This document shows positions 23,781 through 35,177 of a stretch of DNA of 64,000 bases, piece after piece (the first letter of the stretch is position 1; each line of letters starts with the position of its first letter). The stretch is from Ryuthela nishihirai (lineage: Eukaryota; Arthropoda; Arachnida; Araneae; Heptathelidae). Under the pieces are notes generated by a model that did not search any database, had not been told where the DNA came from, and saw only the letters and a list, made by a program, of their open reading frames with translations. The position numbers and the translations under genes are program-made. Location of the stretch: the NCBI GenBank assembly GCA_038380435.1, contig JAWZYU010000013.1, forward strand, positions 8,507,901-8,571,900, given 5' to 3'.

Positions 23781-24169
23781 AGGGGCGGGGGTGGCTCAGT
23801 CGGTAGCGCGCCAGGCTCGTAATCTGTAGTTCCCAGGTTCGAGTCCCAGCTGGGTCAGCGTTGAGATTTATCTCCGCAAAATTTCTCCGCCCTGCCCACG
23901 GTCAGTAGGGGACACTGCTGGGCTTGAAAAGGCCGCCGTCCGTCGGATGGGACGTTAAGCCGTGGCCCCGTGTGCGGGAGAGCCATACCCTGTGCACGTT
24001 AAAGAACACGCTGGATGGCCTTGACGGGAGGCTACCATCTGTCTCCCAACAGCTGTTCCAGTGGGTCCCCTCCCCCAACCTTCTCTGAGCCTTCGGGGTC
24101 CATGTGACCTGGCCATTTAGCCCATGGTGTGCAAAAAAGTGCCGCTCAGAGGTAAACAACCCAACCCAA
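23781..24169 (+). mobile_element. S1 SINE inside J1 gag
   Basis: Best-preserved S1 copy (389 bp). A box TGGCTCAGTCGG, B box GGTTCGAGTCC, body GGGACGTTAAGCCGTGGCCC and TTAAAGAACACGCTGGATGG, tail CAACCCAACCCA. The 11-bp target-site duplication CTCTGCACTGT is at 23770-23780 and 24170-24180. Confidence 0.96.
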
Positions 24170-25344
24170 CTCTGCACTGTTTTCAGTGCCAGATATATGG
24201 TCATGCCTGCACACCTGTGCCTGCTGTGTCAATAAGGATCACCTTGATCCTGACTGCACAGCAGAAAAGGCAAGCTGTGTGAACTGTAGTGGCGAACAGT
24301 ATTGTCCTTGCATATTCCACAATTGTACCAAGTGGAAGGAGGAAAAGGAAGTTCAACACTTGAAGATCATCAATAACATTTCTTACGCTGAGGCAAGAAA
24401 GCTTGCTGCACTGCCAGCCCTAGCTGGCAAAGTATCCTATGCCAGTGGAGTCATTGGAAAGATTATCATTCCAGTGACTTTGGTGGCAGTGCAGACTGAC
24501 CGAGGTTAGTGTCAACTTCGACATCAACCCCAGTTTCCATTCCTGCAACTCAGACCACCAGAAGGCCTCCTCCTTTCTGTCCTCAGACAGCTAGACCTTC
24601 TAAACCAAAGGGCCCCCACCAGGGCCCAAAAAGAAAATCATCACTCCTCGACAAAGAGCAGTTACCGATCCAGGTCCCTCGGATGATTCCAAGGACATGG
24701 ATACAGTCCGCCCCCTATTCACTAAACCGTCCTCTGTAGCGGTTAAGCTGAATAGGAATTCGTCGTCTGCCCACTCTTCTAAGTCCTGAGATGGCCACAC
24801 TCCTACAATGGAATTGTTGATTCCAGTGGAATTTTGACTACATCAAGGAACTCCTTCAGACACACCAGCCCATCTGTGTGTGCCTGCAGGAGACATACTT
24901 GCAGCCAGTCACAGATCTCATGATCCACTTTTCATTACTTCACCTGGACCATGATGGAGATGTTCCAGTTTGTGGGGGTGTTGCCATCCTCATTAGCAAC
25001 CAATCTTCATTCCAGGTCATACCCCTCACCACCAACTTAGAGGCGGTAGCCATCCGCCTCTTCGTGGGGTTCTCCCTGACTGTCTGCTCAGTATATCTTC
25101 CACCTGGGAGCATCGTCTTCCAGGAAGACCTTGATGACCTCGTCTCGCAGCTGCCATCCCCCCTTCCTCATCATGGGGGACTTCACTGGACACAGTCCAC
25201 TTTGGGGCAGTGTTTACACCAATGAGAGAACAATCTTGGAACAATGGCTCCTGGATCCTTCTCTCTCTCTGTTGAACACCGATGTCAGTATGTACTTTCA
25301 CTCCCCAACCCGCACATTCACTGGCATTGATTTCACCATCTGCT

Positions 25345-25729
25345 ATGGGGTGGGGGTGGCTCAGTCGGTAGCGCTCCAGGCTCGTAATCTGTAGTTCCCA
25401 GGTTCGAGTCCCAGCTGGGTCAGCATTGAGACTTATCTCCACAAAACTCCCCGCCCTGCCCACAGTCAATAGAGGACACCAATGGGCTTGGAAAGGCCAC
25501 CCTCTGTCAGATGGGATGTTAAGCCGTGGCCCCATGTGCGGGAGAGCCAGACCCTGTGCACGTTAAAGAGCACGCTGGATGGCCTTGATGGGAGGCTACC
25601 ATCTGTCTCCCAACAGCTGTTCCAGTGGGTCTCCTCACCCAACCTTCTCTGAGCCTTCGGGGTCCTTGTGACCTGGCCATTTAGCCCATGGTGTGCAAAA
25701 AAAGTGCTGTTCAGAGGTAAAACAACCCA
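25345..25729 (+). mobile_element. S1 SINE inside J1 endonuclease
   Basis: Full-length S1 with the same A/B boxes and body. The 10-bp target-site duplication ACCATCTGCT is at 25335-25344 and 25730-25739. It interrupts the C-terminal part of the J1 endonuclease (after HTFTGIDFTIC). Confidence 0.96.
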
Positions 25730-27249
25730 ACCATCTGCTCCTCGATCCTTCCAATCTTTACACAGGAGGTCAAGGACAACCCTTACGGAAGCGATCACCT
25801 CCCTGTGGTGTGCACTGCTTTTCAATCACATTTTTCTCGAGGAGCAGTTTCCAGACTCCTGGTGGGAGACTATTGTCTTGGTCTTCCCGAAACCAGGAAA
25901 GGATTCCAAGATTCCTTCTAATTATCGTCCCATTGCGTTGATGAGGAGCGTGTGGGTGTTGGAAAGAATGATAAATGCCGGACTCATCTGATATTTAGAA
26001 CACCATAACCTTCTTTCCAACACCCATTGTGACTTTCGCAGTCAACTTAACCATCTGATACACCTCGAATCGGCTATCAGGAATTCATTTTTACGTAGAG
26101 AGCACCTGGTGTCAATTTTCTTCAACATCGAAAAAGCATATGGCGGCTTGGAGATTCAGCATTCTTCGTGACCTCCATAGCTTTGGCTTGAGAGGTCACA
26201 TGCTGATCTCGTCTCCAACTTCTTATCGGCACGTTCTTTTTGTGTCCATGTTGGCAACACTGTCGCGGCTGTACCACTAAGAACAGGGGTGCCACAAAAC
26301 TGCATTCTGAGTGTTACGCTTTTCGCTGTCAAGATTAATTCTATTATTAGATAACATCCTCCATCTGTAGGCAATGCCCTCTATGTTGACAATATTAACA
26401 TCTTTTGCTCTTCGTCTAGCATGAGGGTCATTGAAAGACAACTGCAAATTGTCCTAAACAATCTTTCAGTTTGGGTGACTGCAAACGGGTTTCGGTTCTC
26501 CCCACAGAAGATCGCTTGTGTGCACTTTTGCCACAAGCGTAATCTTCATCTGGATCCTGAGCTGTGGCTCGGAGGTAACATCATTCCAGTTATGGCGGAG
26601 AAACTTAGACCAAGTTTCTCGGTCTCAGCTTTGATCAGAAATTGACCTTTTTACCACACATATGTCATCTCAGATCCAAGTGCATGCAGGCATTGAACAT
26701 GGTCAAGGTCCTCTCCTACCTTTCATGGGGAGTGGGCCGATGTTCTTTGCTCTGCCTGTACCGTGCACATGTCCGATCAAAACTGGACTATGGATCCCAG
26801 GTGTATGACTCCGCCCGGGATTCGGTAGTGAAGGTGCTGGACCCCCTCCATCATCAGGCCCTCCATGTTTGCATGGGAGCCTTTTGCACATCACTGGTCC
26901 AGTCTTTGTGTTGAGACCAACAAACTGTCTTTATCTCTTCGCTGTCAGCATTGTCCCTACAATATGCATCTAAATTGCAATCCCTGCCGGGCCATCCCAC
27001 TTGGGACTGCATTTTCAGTCCAAAGTGGGAAATGCTTTACACTAATTGGACTAAGTTGACTGCCATTTTTCCTTTTGGTTTGTGAGTCTGAGGCTACCTC
27101 AGAAACATCAACATCAGTCTCAATAGCGTCAACAGTCAAGTCAGTCCCACCGTGGCTCACTGTTCCCTCTTCTTGTGATTTTTCCCTGTGCAGGACAGGG
27201 AAGGCCTTTACACCTGACTGGGTGTACCGGCAACTCTTTGCCAGTCTTT

Positions 27250-27513
27250 TAGGGACACCGATGGGCTTGGTAAGGCCGCCATCCATTGGATGGGACGTTA
27301 AGCCGTGGCCCCGTGTGCGGGAGAGACATACCCTGTGCATGTTAAAGAACACGCTGAATGGCCTTAACGGGAGGCTACCATCTGTCTCCCAACAGCTGTT
27401 CCAGTGGGTCCCCTCCCCCAACCTTCTCTGAGCCTTCGGGTTCCATGTGACCTGGTCATTTAGTCCATGGTGTGCAAAAAAGTGCCGCTCAGAGGTAAAA
27501 CAACCCAACCCAA
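27250..27513 (+). mobile_element. 5'-truncated S1 SINE inside J1
   Basis: Begins in the S1 body (AGGGACACCGATGGGCTTGG), so the tRNA head is missing, and ends CAACCCAACCCAA. An 11-bp target-site duplication with one mismatch (TTGCCAGTCTT at 27239-27249, TTGCCAGCCTT at 27514-27524) shows truncation during insertion, as in LINE-type reverse transcription. Confidence 0.93.
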
Positions 27514-27733
27514 TTGCCAGCCTTCATGCTGAGTACCCGGACTTCTTGCCTGTCTTCACAGATGGCTCGAAGTCTGGTACATCAGTGGGATCAACCATGG
27601 TCTGCTGTGATGTAATCATTGCAGACCAGATCCCACTGCAGAGTTGCACGCTATCAGTCTCGCCTTGAACCACATGGCGACTAAACAGCGTCTGTGTGTG
27701 CTTTACATCGACTTGGTTAGCTAGCTGCAGGCT

Positions 27734-28207
27734 TTGATCTCAGTGAGGCAGTGGCCTCACCCAGTTCTTTCTAAGATCTGCCAGCAATTACATCACCTGG
27801 CAGCCACCACCAATGTTCTTTTCTGTTGGGTGCCCGGTCACTTTAGTATCAGAGACAATGACTTGGCAGATGCTGCTGCCAAGTCAGCCACGCCCCTGTC
27901 CAGCTCTCCGTTGCCGGTTCCATATCCGAATTTCCAGCAGGATTTTACCATTGAGTTCTGGGCACAGTTGCAGAGATCTTGGTCAGAACAGCTTACGAAC
28001 AAGCTCTTTGGGATCAAGCCTATTATCAAACTATGGCAATCTTGTTACCGCAGGAATCGCAAGGAGGAAGTTGTACTTGCTTGGCTCCGCTTAGGTCATT
28101 CGTTTGCTATGCACTCTTTTCTTCTTTGGGCAGACAACAAACCTAAGTGTGAGTTTTGTGACACCACTTTATCTGTCAAACATTTTAATTTCTCGTCCAT
28201 GTTTTAA
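27734..28207 (+). pseudogene. RNase H region of LINE J1
   Basis: Open frame of 157 residues starting in the RNase H domain. It carries FCWVPGHFSIRDNDLADAAA, containing the family's PGH..I..N..AD pattern with the C-terminal catalytic Asp. The upstream FTDGSKSG block lies in a different frame at 27550-27580. After the domain comes the usual Cys/His tail CEFCDTTLSVKH. RNase H removes the RNA template during second-strand synthesis. The upstream half is out of frame, so this is a relic. Confidence 0.8.
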
Positions 28208-28599
28208 CTTTGAATGGCGTACGTTTTTTAACTTTCATGATTTTACTTCTGAGCCTTTGGCACTTGGATGTTTGTTATCAGATCATTGTTGTTTTAATGC
28301 TGTCTTTCAGTTTTTACAATTTACAGGATATTTTACTCAGCTATAGTTTTATTCCAATGTTTATTTTTCTGTATGTTTAACCCAGGTTGCTTACACCTGG
28401 GTTGCTTTTATCTTTATAACATATTTATACATTTGTTTCTTGTTGTTGACTATGTTTCCTTTGTGTGTTTGTAGTTTATTTTAAAACTTGGTCGAGGGTC
28501 TTATGACGTTTATCTTTTATTTGGACATTTGTTTGGTACATTATAGCCTGAGATGTTAATGCACCATTAAACTCTAAACAACCAACCAACATGACTCAA

Positions 28600-30099
28600 T
28601 GTTCACCACATTTTTGACTTACCATTTGACTGCTTGTATTAGTATTCATAGAGATCATACTTCTTATTGATGAGCAATGCATTTTGATAAGTAAATATTG
28701 ATTTGATACACAAACTTAGTCATTTCTTATCTACATTGCTATCTGTCATTCCAATTGGTTTGAGCTCAAAGTGAGCACTCCTCATAGGTGGAACAATTTC
28801 AATAACAAACAATGTTGTAGTGAAGTTCTGCTGTTATTTTGAAAGTTTCATGCCACTTAAGTGCATTTAATATTCCAATCCACAAGTTGTCTCTGTTACG
28901 GAAAAATGGCCCCCAGTGAAAAATGTTAAAGTTTTTGGTGTAGAAGAGTTTCTTGTTTCATAAAGAAATTGAGAATTCTTTCTCATACTGAATTCAATAT
29001 TATTTATAATAAATTGATATACAGCATTAACATGTTTTTTAAATGTATGAAAATCAGTTTAAAGAAATGTGGCATATTAATAAATAATTGTGTGGAAAAA
29101 AGTTTTGCCAATATGTGGGACATCTTTCTAGATACTTACCAGAATGTTCTAAGACCACTAAAACTAACACTGACACTGTCTTTACCACTAATGTTAGTTA
29201 TTAATCTCCCTGATTGTTATCACCAGACTTCATGCCATCTATGATCGGGAATGGAAACTCTTTCTTTTTAATGTTGCACTGAGTAAGATGTAAATAAATA
29301 AGTTGGAAGGGTTGAAATAAGTAAATAAAATAAATTATATACCTTTTAATATTTGATCTGTTGTGAAGTTACATGTGAAGTCTAGCTGTCTCTTATCCTG
29401 CAATGTTGTTGTTCTTCAATGTTGGTGGGGTTGCCAGCATGTTAATTCAGTTGCCACACGTCATATTTCATGAATATTTTTGATTGAAAAAAGAGGACAT
29501 TCCGAAACAAAAAAGGAAAAAAAGAACCAAGCAAAAAAAAAAGAGAACACGTTCTCTTTAAAAGAGGTGCTCTGGCAACCCTAGACTCGCATCATCTGAC
29601 TGTTTGCAACCATATTAACAGAACTAAGTCATAGTAGTAGAGAATCATTTGCAGTAGTCTTTTTTTTTGCAAGACAATCATCTAAGAGACAGTTGAGGTA
29701 TCGACATCCCTCTTTTCCAACTGCAACTGAGATGTAGAAGAGTAGCTTTACGAGCCAGTTTCAACAACTTAATTTCAATTTCTCTTTTTCCACATTTCAT
29801 ATTGTTTTTCAACAATAAACTCATGTTTGTTGTGAAAATCTTTTACCAGTTAATTTTAAGTGTAAAATTATTTTGAAAACTTTTAACTCTATTGCTCATA
29901 AATGAAAAGCTTTATATCAAAACGTTCTTTAATATTATTGAGTAAGAAAATATGGTTAAGTATATTTATGTTTCATTTATAGTTCACATGCTTGCACATA
30001 TTTAATTGTTTTTTTCATAAAAAAGTATCTTGTAGACATTTTTTGTATTGGAATATATTTACTAACTTTTGTTATCAACAATAAATATTTTTGTTTTAG
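28600..30099 (+). other. Intron 3 end, one small MITE-like repeat
   Basis: AT-rich intronic DNA before kinase exon 4. The only structure I see is at 29428-29581: GGGTTGCCAG at one end and its complement CTGGCAACCC at the other, with RGGACATTCC-like interior sequence, as in small hAT-type MITEs. No clear 8-bp duplication flanks it. Confidence 0.5.
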
Positions 30100-30165
30100 G
30101 TGTAAAAATGGTGAACTATTTGATTACTTGACAAATGTAGTTGCTTTGTCAGAAAAGAAGACAAA
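30100..30165 (+). CDS. PhKG: Phosphorylase kinase gamma, coding exon 4
   Basis: A 66-base exon encodes residues 109-131. CKNGELFDYLTN continues from the hinge into helix D, and VALSEKKT starts helix E. GELFDYL is nearly invariant in PhK gamma and related CAMK kinases; Glu114 corresponds to the residue that contacts the substrate arginine or ATP ribose in this group. The acceptor is TTGTTTTAG (AG at 30098-30099) and the donor is AA/GTGAGT at 30166. The two carried-over bases make Lys131 with the first base of exon 5. Confidence 0.95.
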
Positions 30166-30371
30166 GTGAGTGTTTTTGGATTCAATATATTCTAGATTTT
30201 AATATATTAGCAATATTTAGTTTTACATTACAGATGGAAGGTTTTAAACAATAATGAAGTGATATACATTGTTTATTAACTTTTTTCCTCCCAAGAACAA
30301 AAATCATGAGCCTTAATTAAATTAGTTTTCTGTTCACTAACTTACACTGTTAGATACCTCTTTCCTTCTTT

Positions 30372-31688
30372 AGTATTGGACCTGCATCATCATCCTCTAG
30401 CAACCATGGGCTACTGAGGTTCAACCAGATTGTCCAATTTAGTTCTCCAAACACCTCTCCTGAGCTACATTTGCTGCATCTCGCCACTGTTTCTAGACCA
30501 ATTCTAACAAGGTCCTGTTTGACATTGTATGCCCACTGCATCCTAGGTCTCTCCCTCTTTTTGAGGCCTTTAGGCACACTGTTCATAACCCTGTTTGCTA
30601 ATCTATAGTTATGCATATGGGCAACATGGCCAAACTAACTCTCCCTGTGCAATATGCTGTTTAAAAGAAGTTGGCTATTCCTTTGCCTAACCTCATCATT
30701 ACTTACAAAGTTGAACCACCTAATGCCCAAGATACTATGTAAGCATCTAGAATCAAAAACATCTAGTTTCCTGTTATCTTGTTTACAAAGTGTCCAAGTT
30801 TCACTGCCATAACTAACCCTAGAAAGAACCAAACTGTTTTACAGTCTAATTTTAGTCTTTGGATGTATACGCCTATTTCTCCACACTCTCCATAGATTCT
30901 TAAAAGTCCCGGCAGCAATCCCTATTCATTTGTTAATCTCGTGCCACACTTCACCAGTATCTGTTACGTAGCTCCCAAGGTAATTAAACTGTGACACCTG
31001 CTCAAGACTGCAACCATTCAGATTAACTGAATCACAGCCTGCCTGACCAATTTTTATCACTTTAGTTTTCTCTCTGTTTATCACCAAACCTACTCTACTA
31101 CCAGTTTCATTAACAGCTCAAATGAAAGAGTTCATCTCATCAACATCATTTGTCAAGAGGACTAAATCATCAGCATAATCTAAATCAGAAATTTTCGTAT
31201 CTCCAGCCCATTTAAGGCCAAAATCTATCCCTTGAAGTGAATTTCGCATAACATAATCAATAACCAAACTAAAGAGAAAAGGAGACAAAATGCACCCTTG
31301 CCGAACAACCAATTGCTACAAGCCTTACCAACTCTCATACACAACTTAGAGTTATTATAGAGAGCTTTCATTATGTTAACTAACTTGTTTGGTATACCAT
31401 ATGATCTCACAATCAACCACAAATTATGACGATAAAGAGTCGAAAGCTTTTTTGAAAACAGCAAAGCTAGCAACCAAAAGTTTCTGAAACTCTAAACTTT
31501 TCTCAAGAATCTTCCTAAGTGAAAATATCTGATCCACACTTTTGAATCCCCACTGCTCTTCACAATTGTCTGTCAACCAGATTCTTAATTCTGTTCACAA
31601 TTGTGCAAAGAACATTGCCTGTAACAGAAAGTAGGCTGATAAACTTATATAGTCATCACAAGAGTTGCGATCACCTGTTTTAAAATTA
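30372..31688 (-). mobile_element. RTE-like LINE copy C, 3' half
   Basis: Read leftward. RT palm block DYADDLVLLTNDVDEMNSFI (31312-31118) retains the YADD catalytic motif. C-terminal block VSYGSETWTLCKQDNRKLDVF is at 30832-30635, and MHNYRLANRVMNSVPKGLKK at 30616-30350. The 3' end near 30372 is the complement of a GATGATGATG-type tail. The 5' side stops at 31688, against the tRNA-armed repeat. Confidence 0.88.
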
Positions 31689-31689
31689 G

Positions 31690-32489
31690 GATGTTGGGGG
31701 AATCGAACCCGCATCTCTCCAGATTCATGCCAGAGTGCACTACCATTGTACCATGCGTCAGACAATGAAATTTTTCAGAATAAGATATGTCTCAGAATAT
31801 GATGTCTATCTTAACACGGAATACTCTGCATTCACTATGGATTGATTTTTAATCATATATCAACACTTTAGTGTTAGCGACCTTCTCATTAACATCTAAT
31901 AATCAATAGCAATGACTGAAAAAGTTGCATCTTCTTGAGTATAGATGTCACTGTGTCAGTAAAGAAGATTTATAAGGTCATATTCTGAAAAATTTCATTG
32001 TCCGACGTGTGATACAATGGTGGTGCACTCTGGCATGAATCTAGAGAGATGCAGGTCCGATTCCCGCCGTGTCGGCGGTGAATTTTTTCAGAATCTTTTG
32101 ATTAATGTTTGATGTCTATCTTAACAGAGAATTCTGTGCATTCACTATAGATTGATTTTTAAATATATATATTAACACTTTAGCGTTAGCGACCTTCTCA
32201 TTAACATCTGATAATCAATGGCAATGACTGAAAAAGTTGCATCTCCTTGAGTATAGATGGCGCTGTGTCAGCCACATCTCAGTGAAGATTTATAAGGTCT
32301 TATTCTGAAAAATTTCATTGTCCGACGCATGGTACAATGGTAGCGTGCTCTGACATGAATCTGGAGAGATGCGGGCTCGATTCCCGCCATGTCGGCGAGG
32401 AATTTTTTCAGAATCTATTAATTAATGTTTGATGTCTATCTTAACAGGAAATACTGTGCATTCACTATGGATTGATTTTTAATCATATA
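31690..32489. mobile_element. tRNA-armed element, locus 2 (inverted plus tandem units)
   Basis: Three tRNA-like units. One is on the minus strand at 31692-31775. Two are on the plus strand at about 32001-32085 and 32313-32397 (each with ACAATGGTRGYG and a B-box-like CGATTCCCGCC). Between them lies a ~215-bp AT-rich core present nearly three times (GATGTCTATCTTAAC at 31801, 32111 and 32431; periods 310 and 320). The outer units are inverted and the inner ones tandem. The array ends inside a core at 32489, against a TTAA-type repeat. Confidence 0.7.
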
Positions 32490-32819
32490 TTGTCATTCTA
32501 TTCATGTGCATTGTAATCATTTTTATCTATTGGTTTTTTTTAAAATAAATTTTTATTTGTGTTGCCAGATGCATTTTTTTACTACATGGCTCTAAAAAAG
32601 TCCTATGAAAATAAAACATATCGTCTTTTTTGTTAAATACTTGATTTTCAGAAAACCCAGAATTAAATGCTGATTAATTTGGTATACAACATGCCATAAT
32701 TCCTTTCTTTAGTTATTTGACAAAAAAGTTCTAAAGTTTTTTTTGGCTAAGTATAGTGAGAAAATAGCTTGGTCTCTCGATGGAAACCTGTTTTTCAGCC
32801 TGGACACTGGAAGGGTTAA
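32490..32819. mobile_element. TTAA-ended piggyBac-like fragment
   Basis: Ends TGGACACTGGAAGGG then TTAA (32816-32819) against a minus-strand RTE-like LINE. The interior is repeated in inverted orientation at 41551-41800 (shared CATGTGCATTGTAATCATTT and CCAGATGCATTTTTT) and, diverged, at about 57540-58940. No transposase. Confidence 0.6.
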
Positions 32820-33702
32820 TGCACTCATATCTTAGAAGAGCATCACTGGTGTGTCTGCTAAGAAGCAGACTTATACCTTGGTGATGCTTATTATCGTCCT
32901 TCCCTGAAAAGAGAAATTTAAGTTATTTTTAAGAATCTGACCTTTATCTGTGCATCTGGTCTCTTGCAATCTGAGAATATCTAATTATAACGGTAGAATT
33001 CTTGTGTGAGGACATCCAGAGAATAAGCTCTGTGTAGTGGTATGTTTAAAGAAACTATGTTTATTGAGAGAGGGAATGCCGACAATATCAAACAGCCCCC
33101 TAATCGGAGGTATGGGGCAAAGACCCATTCCCCCACCACTAAAGGCTGAAGCCATCTACACTGGAAGACTTCCTCCAATGTAGAATTTGACGATGCCAAT
33201 AAAAGCAAGAGTCAGTGCCTGCGATGACCTCTCCTCAGGATTATCCACCAGCTGATAAAACATATCCTCTGAATCTATTCACTTGGGGCTTTCAACCCAC
33301 AAACAAACAGAAAACACAGTGGAAGGTTTTCCCTCCACAGAAACCCACCAGTGCAGCAAACTCAGGATCCATAATCAAGCTCAGAGCCTTATTCAATCCA
33401 GTCTAGTAGGTTTACATGGTCAGCACCAAGACCCTGTGTGGTTGACTATTCCTCATCCAGGTGGAAAAAAGAAAAGTAGACACAGTTGTCCAGATCAGTA
33501 GGCCGCACTAATCTGGTAGTCCTCCTCTTCCATTCATTTCCACAAGAGATTATCTCTTTTGAAAGGTACTAACAGCCTGCACCACGAGAAGGTGGGGGTT
33601 GGATATTAGGTGCTAAGCTTGGCCAGTTCTATGTATCATCTCAGGGTATTGGTGCATAGCTCTCCTTAGTAGAGTGACTACCTAGCTACCATTTACAGAC
33701 CA
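32816..33702 (-). mobile_element. RTE-like LINE copy C, 5' half
   Basis: Complement of the LINE 5' region. It contains the TTCATTATAACATCTAG-type untranslated part and the endonuclease start DVLTQEFYRYN (33208-32981), and ends near 33702 at the same sequence (GCTACCATTTACAG) as copies D and F. With 30372-31688 it may be one LINE split by later insertions. The middle (endonuclease C-terminus and RT fingers) is absent. Confidence 0.8.
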
Positions 33703-34099
33703 ACAGCATTCTTGGAGTAATTATTTTCACTTTTTATTCTTGGAGTAATTATTTCTTTTTTTCAGACCCTTTCAGACAGCAGCAAAATTTATTACCATAT
33801 GCTTTGTCCAATAAATGTTATGTTTAAAATTACATGTTCACATAGAGTTTCATTCTCTGTTCTCTCGACATGTAAAACAATACAATTACATAACTTCATT
33901 ACATGTATAATTAAAAGGACCTTTTTGCTCAGAAATTAATTAAAAATAACCTAAAATTCTTTGGAGTTTGGCAATAAATTTTTAAAGCTTATCCTTCAAA
34001 CTATTTGCATGTTAAAATTTTTTGGGATAAAGCTCAGAAGCTTCTCAGAGCAAGGACACTGCTCTGTTTTCAGTGAACTGACACTATATGGTGACGTTA

Positions 34100-35140
34100 G
34101 GGCTATTTAGATCTTTCCACATGTCGTGAAGGACGATTCCAGTGTCTTGGTTGCAGGTGGGGACATGCGAGGTCGTTATTTCAATAGCCTCACAGACTAT
34201 GGTTCTGTAGTAATTGAATGCATGTGCAAGCACTGTGGTGTGCTCCCCATCTATGGTTTCTGCATTGTATTGCTAGCTTGGCAGCAGCTGCCATTAGATT
34301 TGTTTGACTGACATCTGTTTGATGCTCTGTGAAACCTTTTTTGTAGAGAACATATAGTTTTTCTGATGTAGTCGACAACAGAATTATCCAGCAAATATAG
34401 GGAAAATCTGTATATGCCTGTTTTTTGAAGTAGACTAAATTTGTCTCTGTTCCTTTTTATAATTTTCTCAAATTTGAAGCTGGGCTGAAAACAATTTTGA
34501 ATTTTTGGGCTATGAGTAATTTGTGGATTGATTCGCATAGGACAGGAACATAAGGTATCATATAATGATATATCCGGCATAGGTTGCGTCTTCAGCATAT
34601 ATAATAAGATCCGGCATAGGTTGCGTCTTCGGAGTTGGTGATTGAGAGGAGAGCCGAATATCTTTTGTCATTTCTGTATTTATTGATTAGCTCTTCTATT
34701 GTTGTTGGGTGCAAGCCAAGAGATGCAGCAGTGGAATAGGTGTTTTGAATTTCTTTTTTAAGCAACTGCTTGTTTGATGAGGCCCTATGGATGAGGGAAT
34801 GGAAAGCTACAATTTTGCATGCCCAGGGGTGCACGAGTCTGCACATGTGATGGAGAGGATATAGATAGGCTTTCGGTATACTGGCTATTTTCCTCTTCCT
34901 TCATAAAACCTAGGATAGATATTGTTGGCAGAATTAATGAGGAGTTTAATTGCTCATTGCTGCCATTTCAAATTAAAAATATATTGTCAACATAGCTAAC
35001 AACACCAGAAAACAGGTAAAATTGCTGCCAAGTAGAATAATTTTGTTTCGAGGTCTTGAAGGACAATCTTAGACAGGATGCTGGAAAGAGGTGAGCAGGC
35101 AGGACTCAGGGGCTCCCATGGGCTCAGCTACACCAAAATT
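34100..35140 (-). pseudogene. Penelope-like retroelement relic (RT plus GIY-YIG)
   Basis: Read leftward. SPLSSILSKIVLQDLETKLF (about 35110-35040) and SYVDNIFLI (about 35005) match the RT palm pattern of Penelope-like elements (PLS...; YVDD, here YVDN). Then come a thumb-like block KEIQNTYSTAASLGL...TIEELINKYRN (34846-34592) and, in the 34598-34251 frame, GIYRF at residue 61 with DYIRK at residue 76. The latter has the spacing of a GIY-YIG endonuclease core (YIG here YIR). Penelope elements pair exactly these two domains. Stops and frame changes make it inactive. Clade identity is recalled, not searched. Confidence 0.72.
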
Positions 35141-35177
35141 ACTGTCCTACAGAAAGAGTGATAAGTGATTTACATGC

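Larger units (their letters stand above)
22856..28588 (+). mobile_element. I/Jockey-like LINE copy J1 with three nested SINEs
   Basis: A 5'-truncated copy starting CTGCTAGGGTCAACTG and ending AAACAACCAACCAA. Domains in order: gag remnant (23500-24510, with DPDCTAEKA...CVNCSG zinc-knuckle pieces); AP endonuclease (24878-25340, CLQETYLQP, VYLPP, MGDFTGHSPLWGS); RT (25860-26650, FPKPGKDSKIPSNYRPIAL, LYVDNINIF); and RNase H (27530-28207, FTDGSKSG, CWVPGHFSIRDNDLADAA). Three S1 SINEs split it, and frameshifts and stops break the ORFs. RNase H after RT is a trait of the I-group of LINEs; the exact clade is not certain. Confidence 0.9.

Noticed and set aside
23902..24204. Open frames repeated with near-identical protein (also 5764-6060, 25466-25825, 26957-27508, 58507-58773)
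   Set aside because: They are antisense readings through the S1 SINE body, conserved only because the SINE is repeated.
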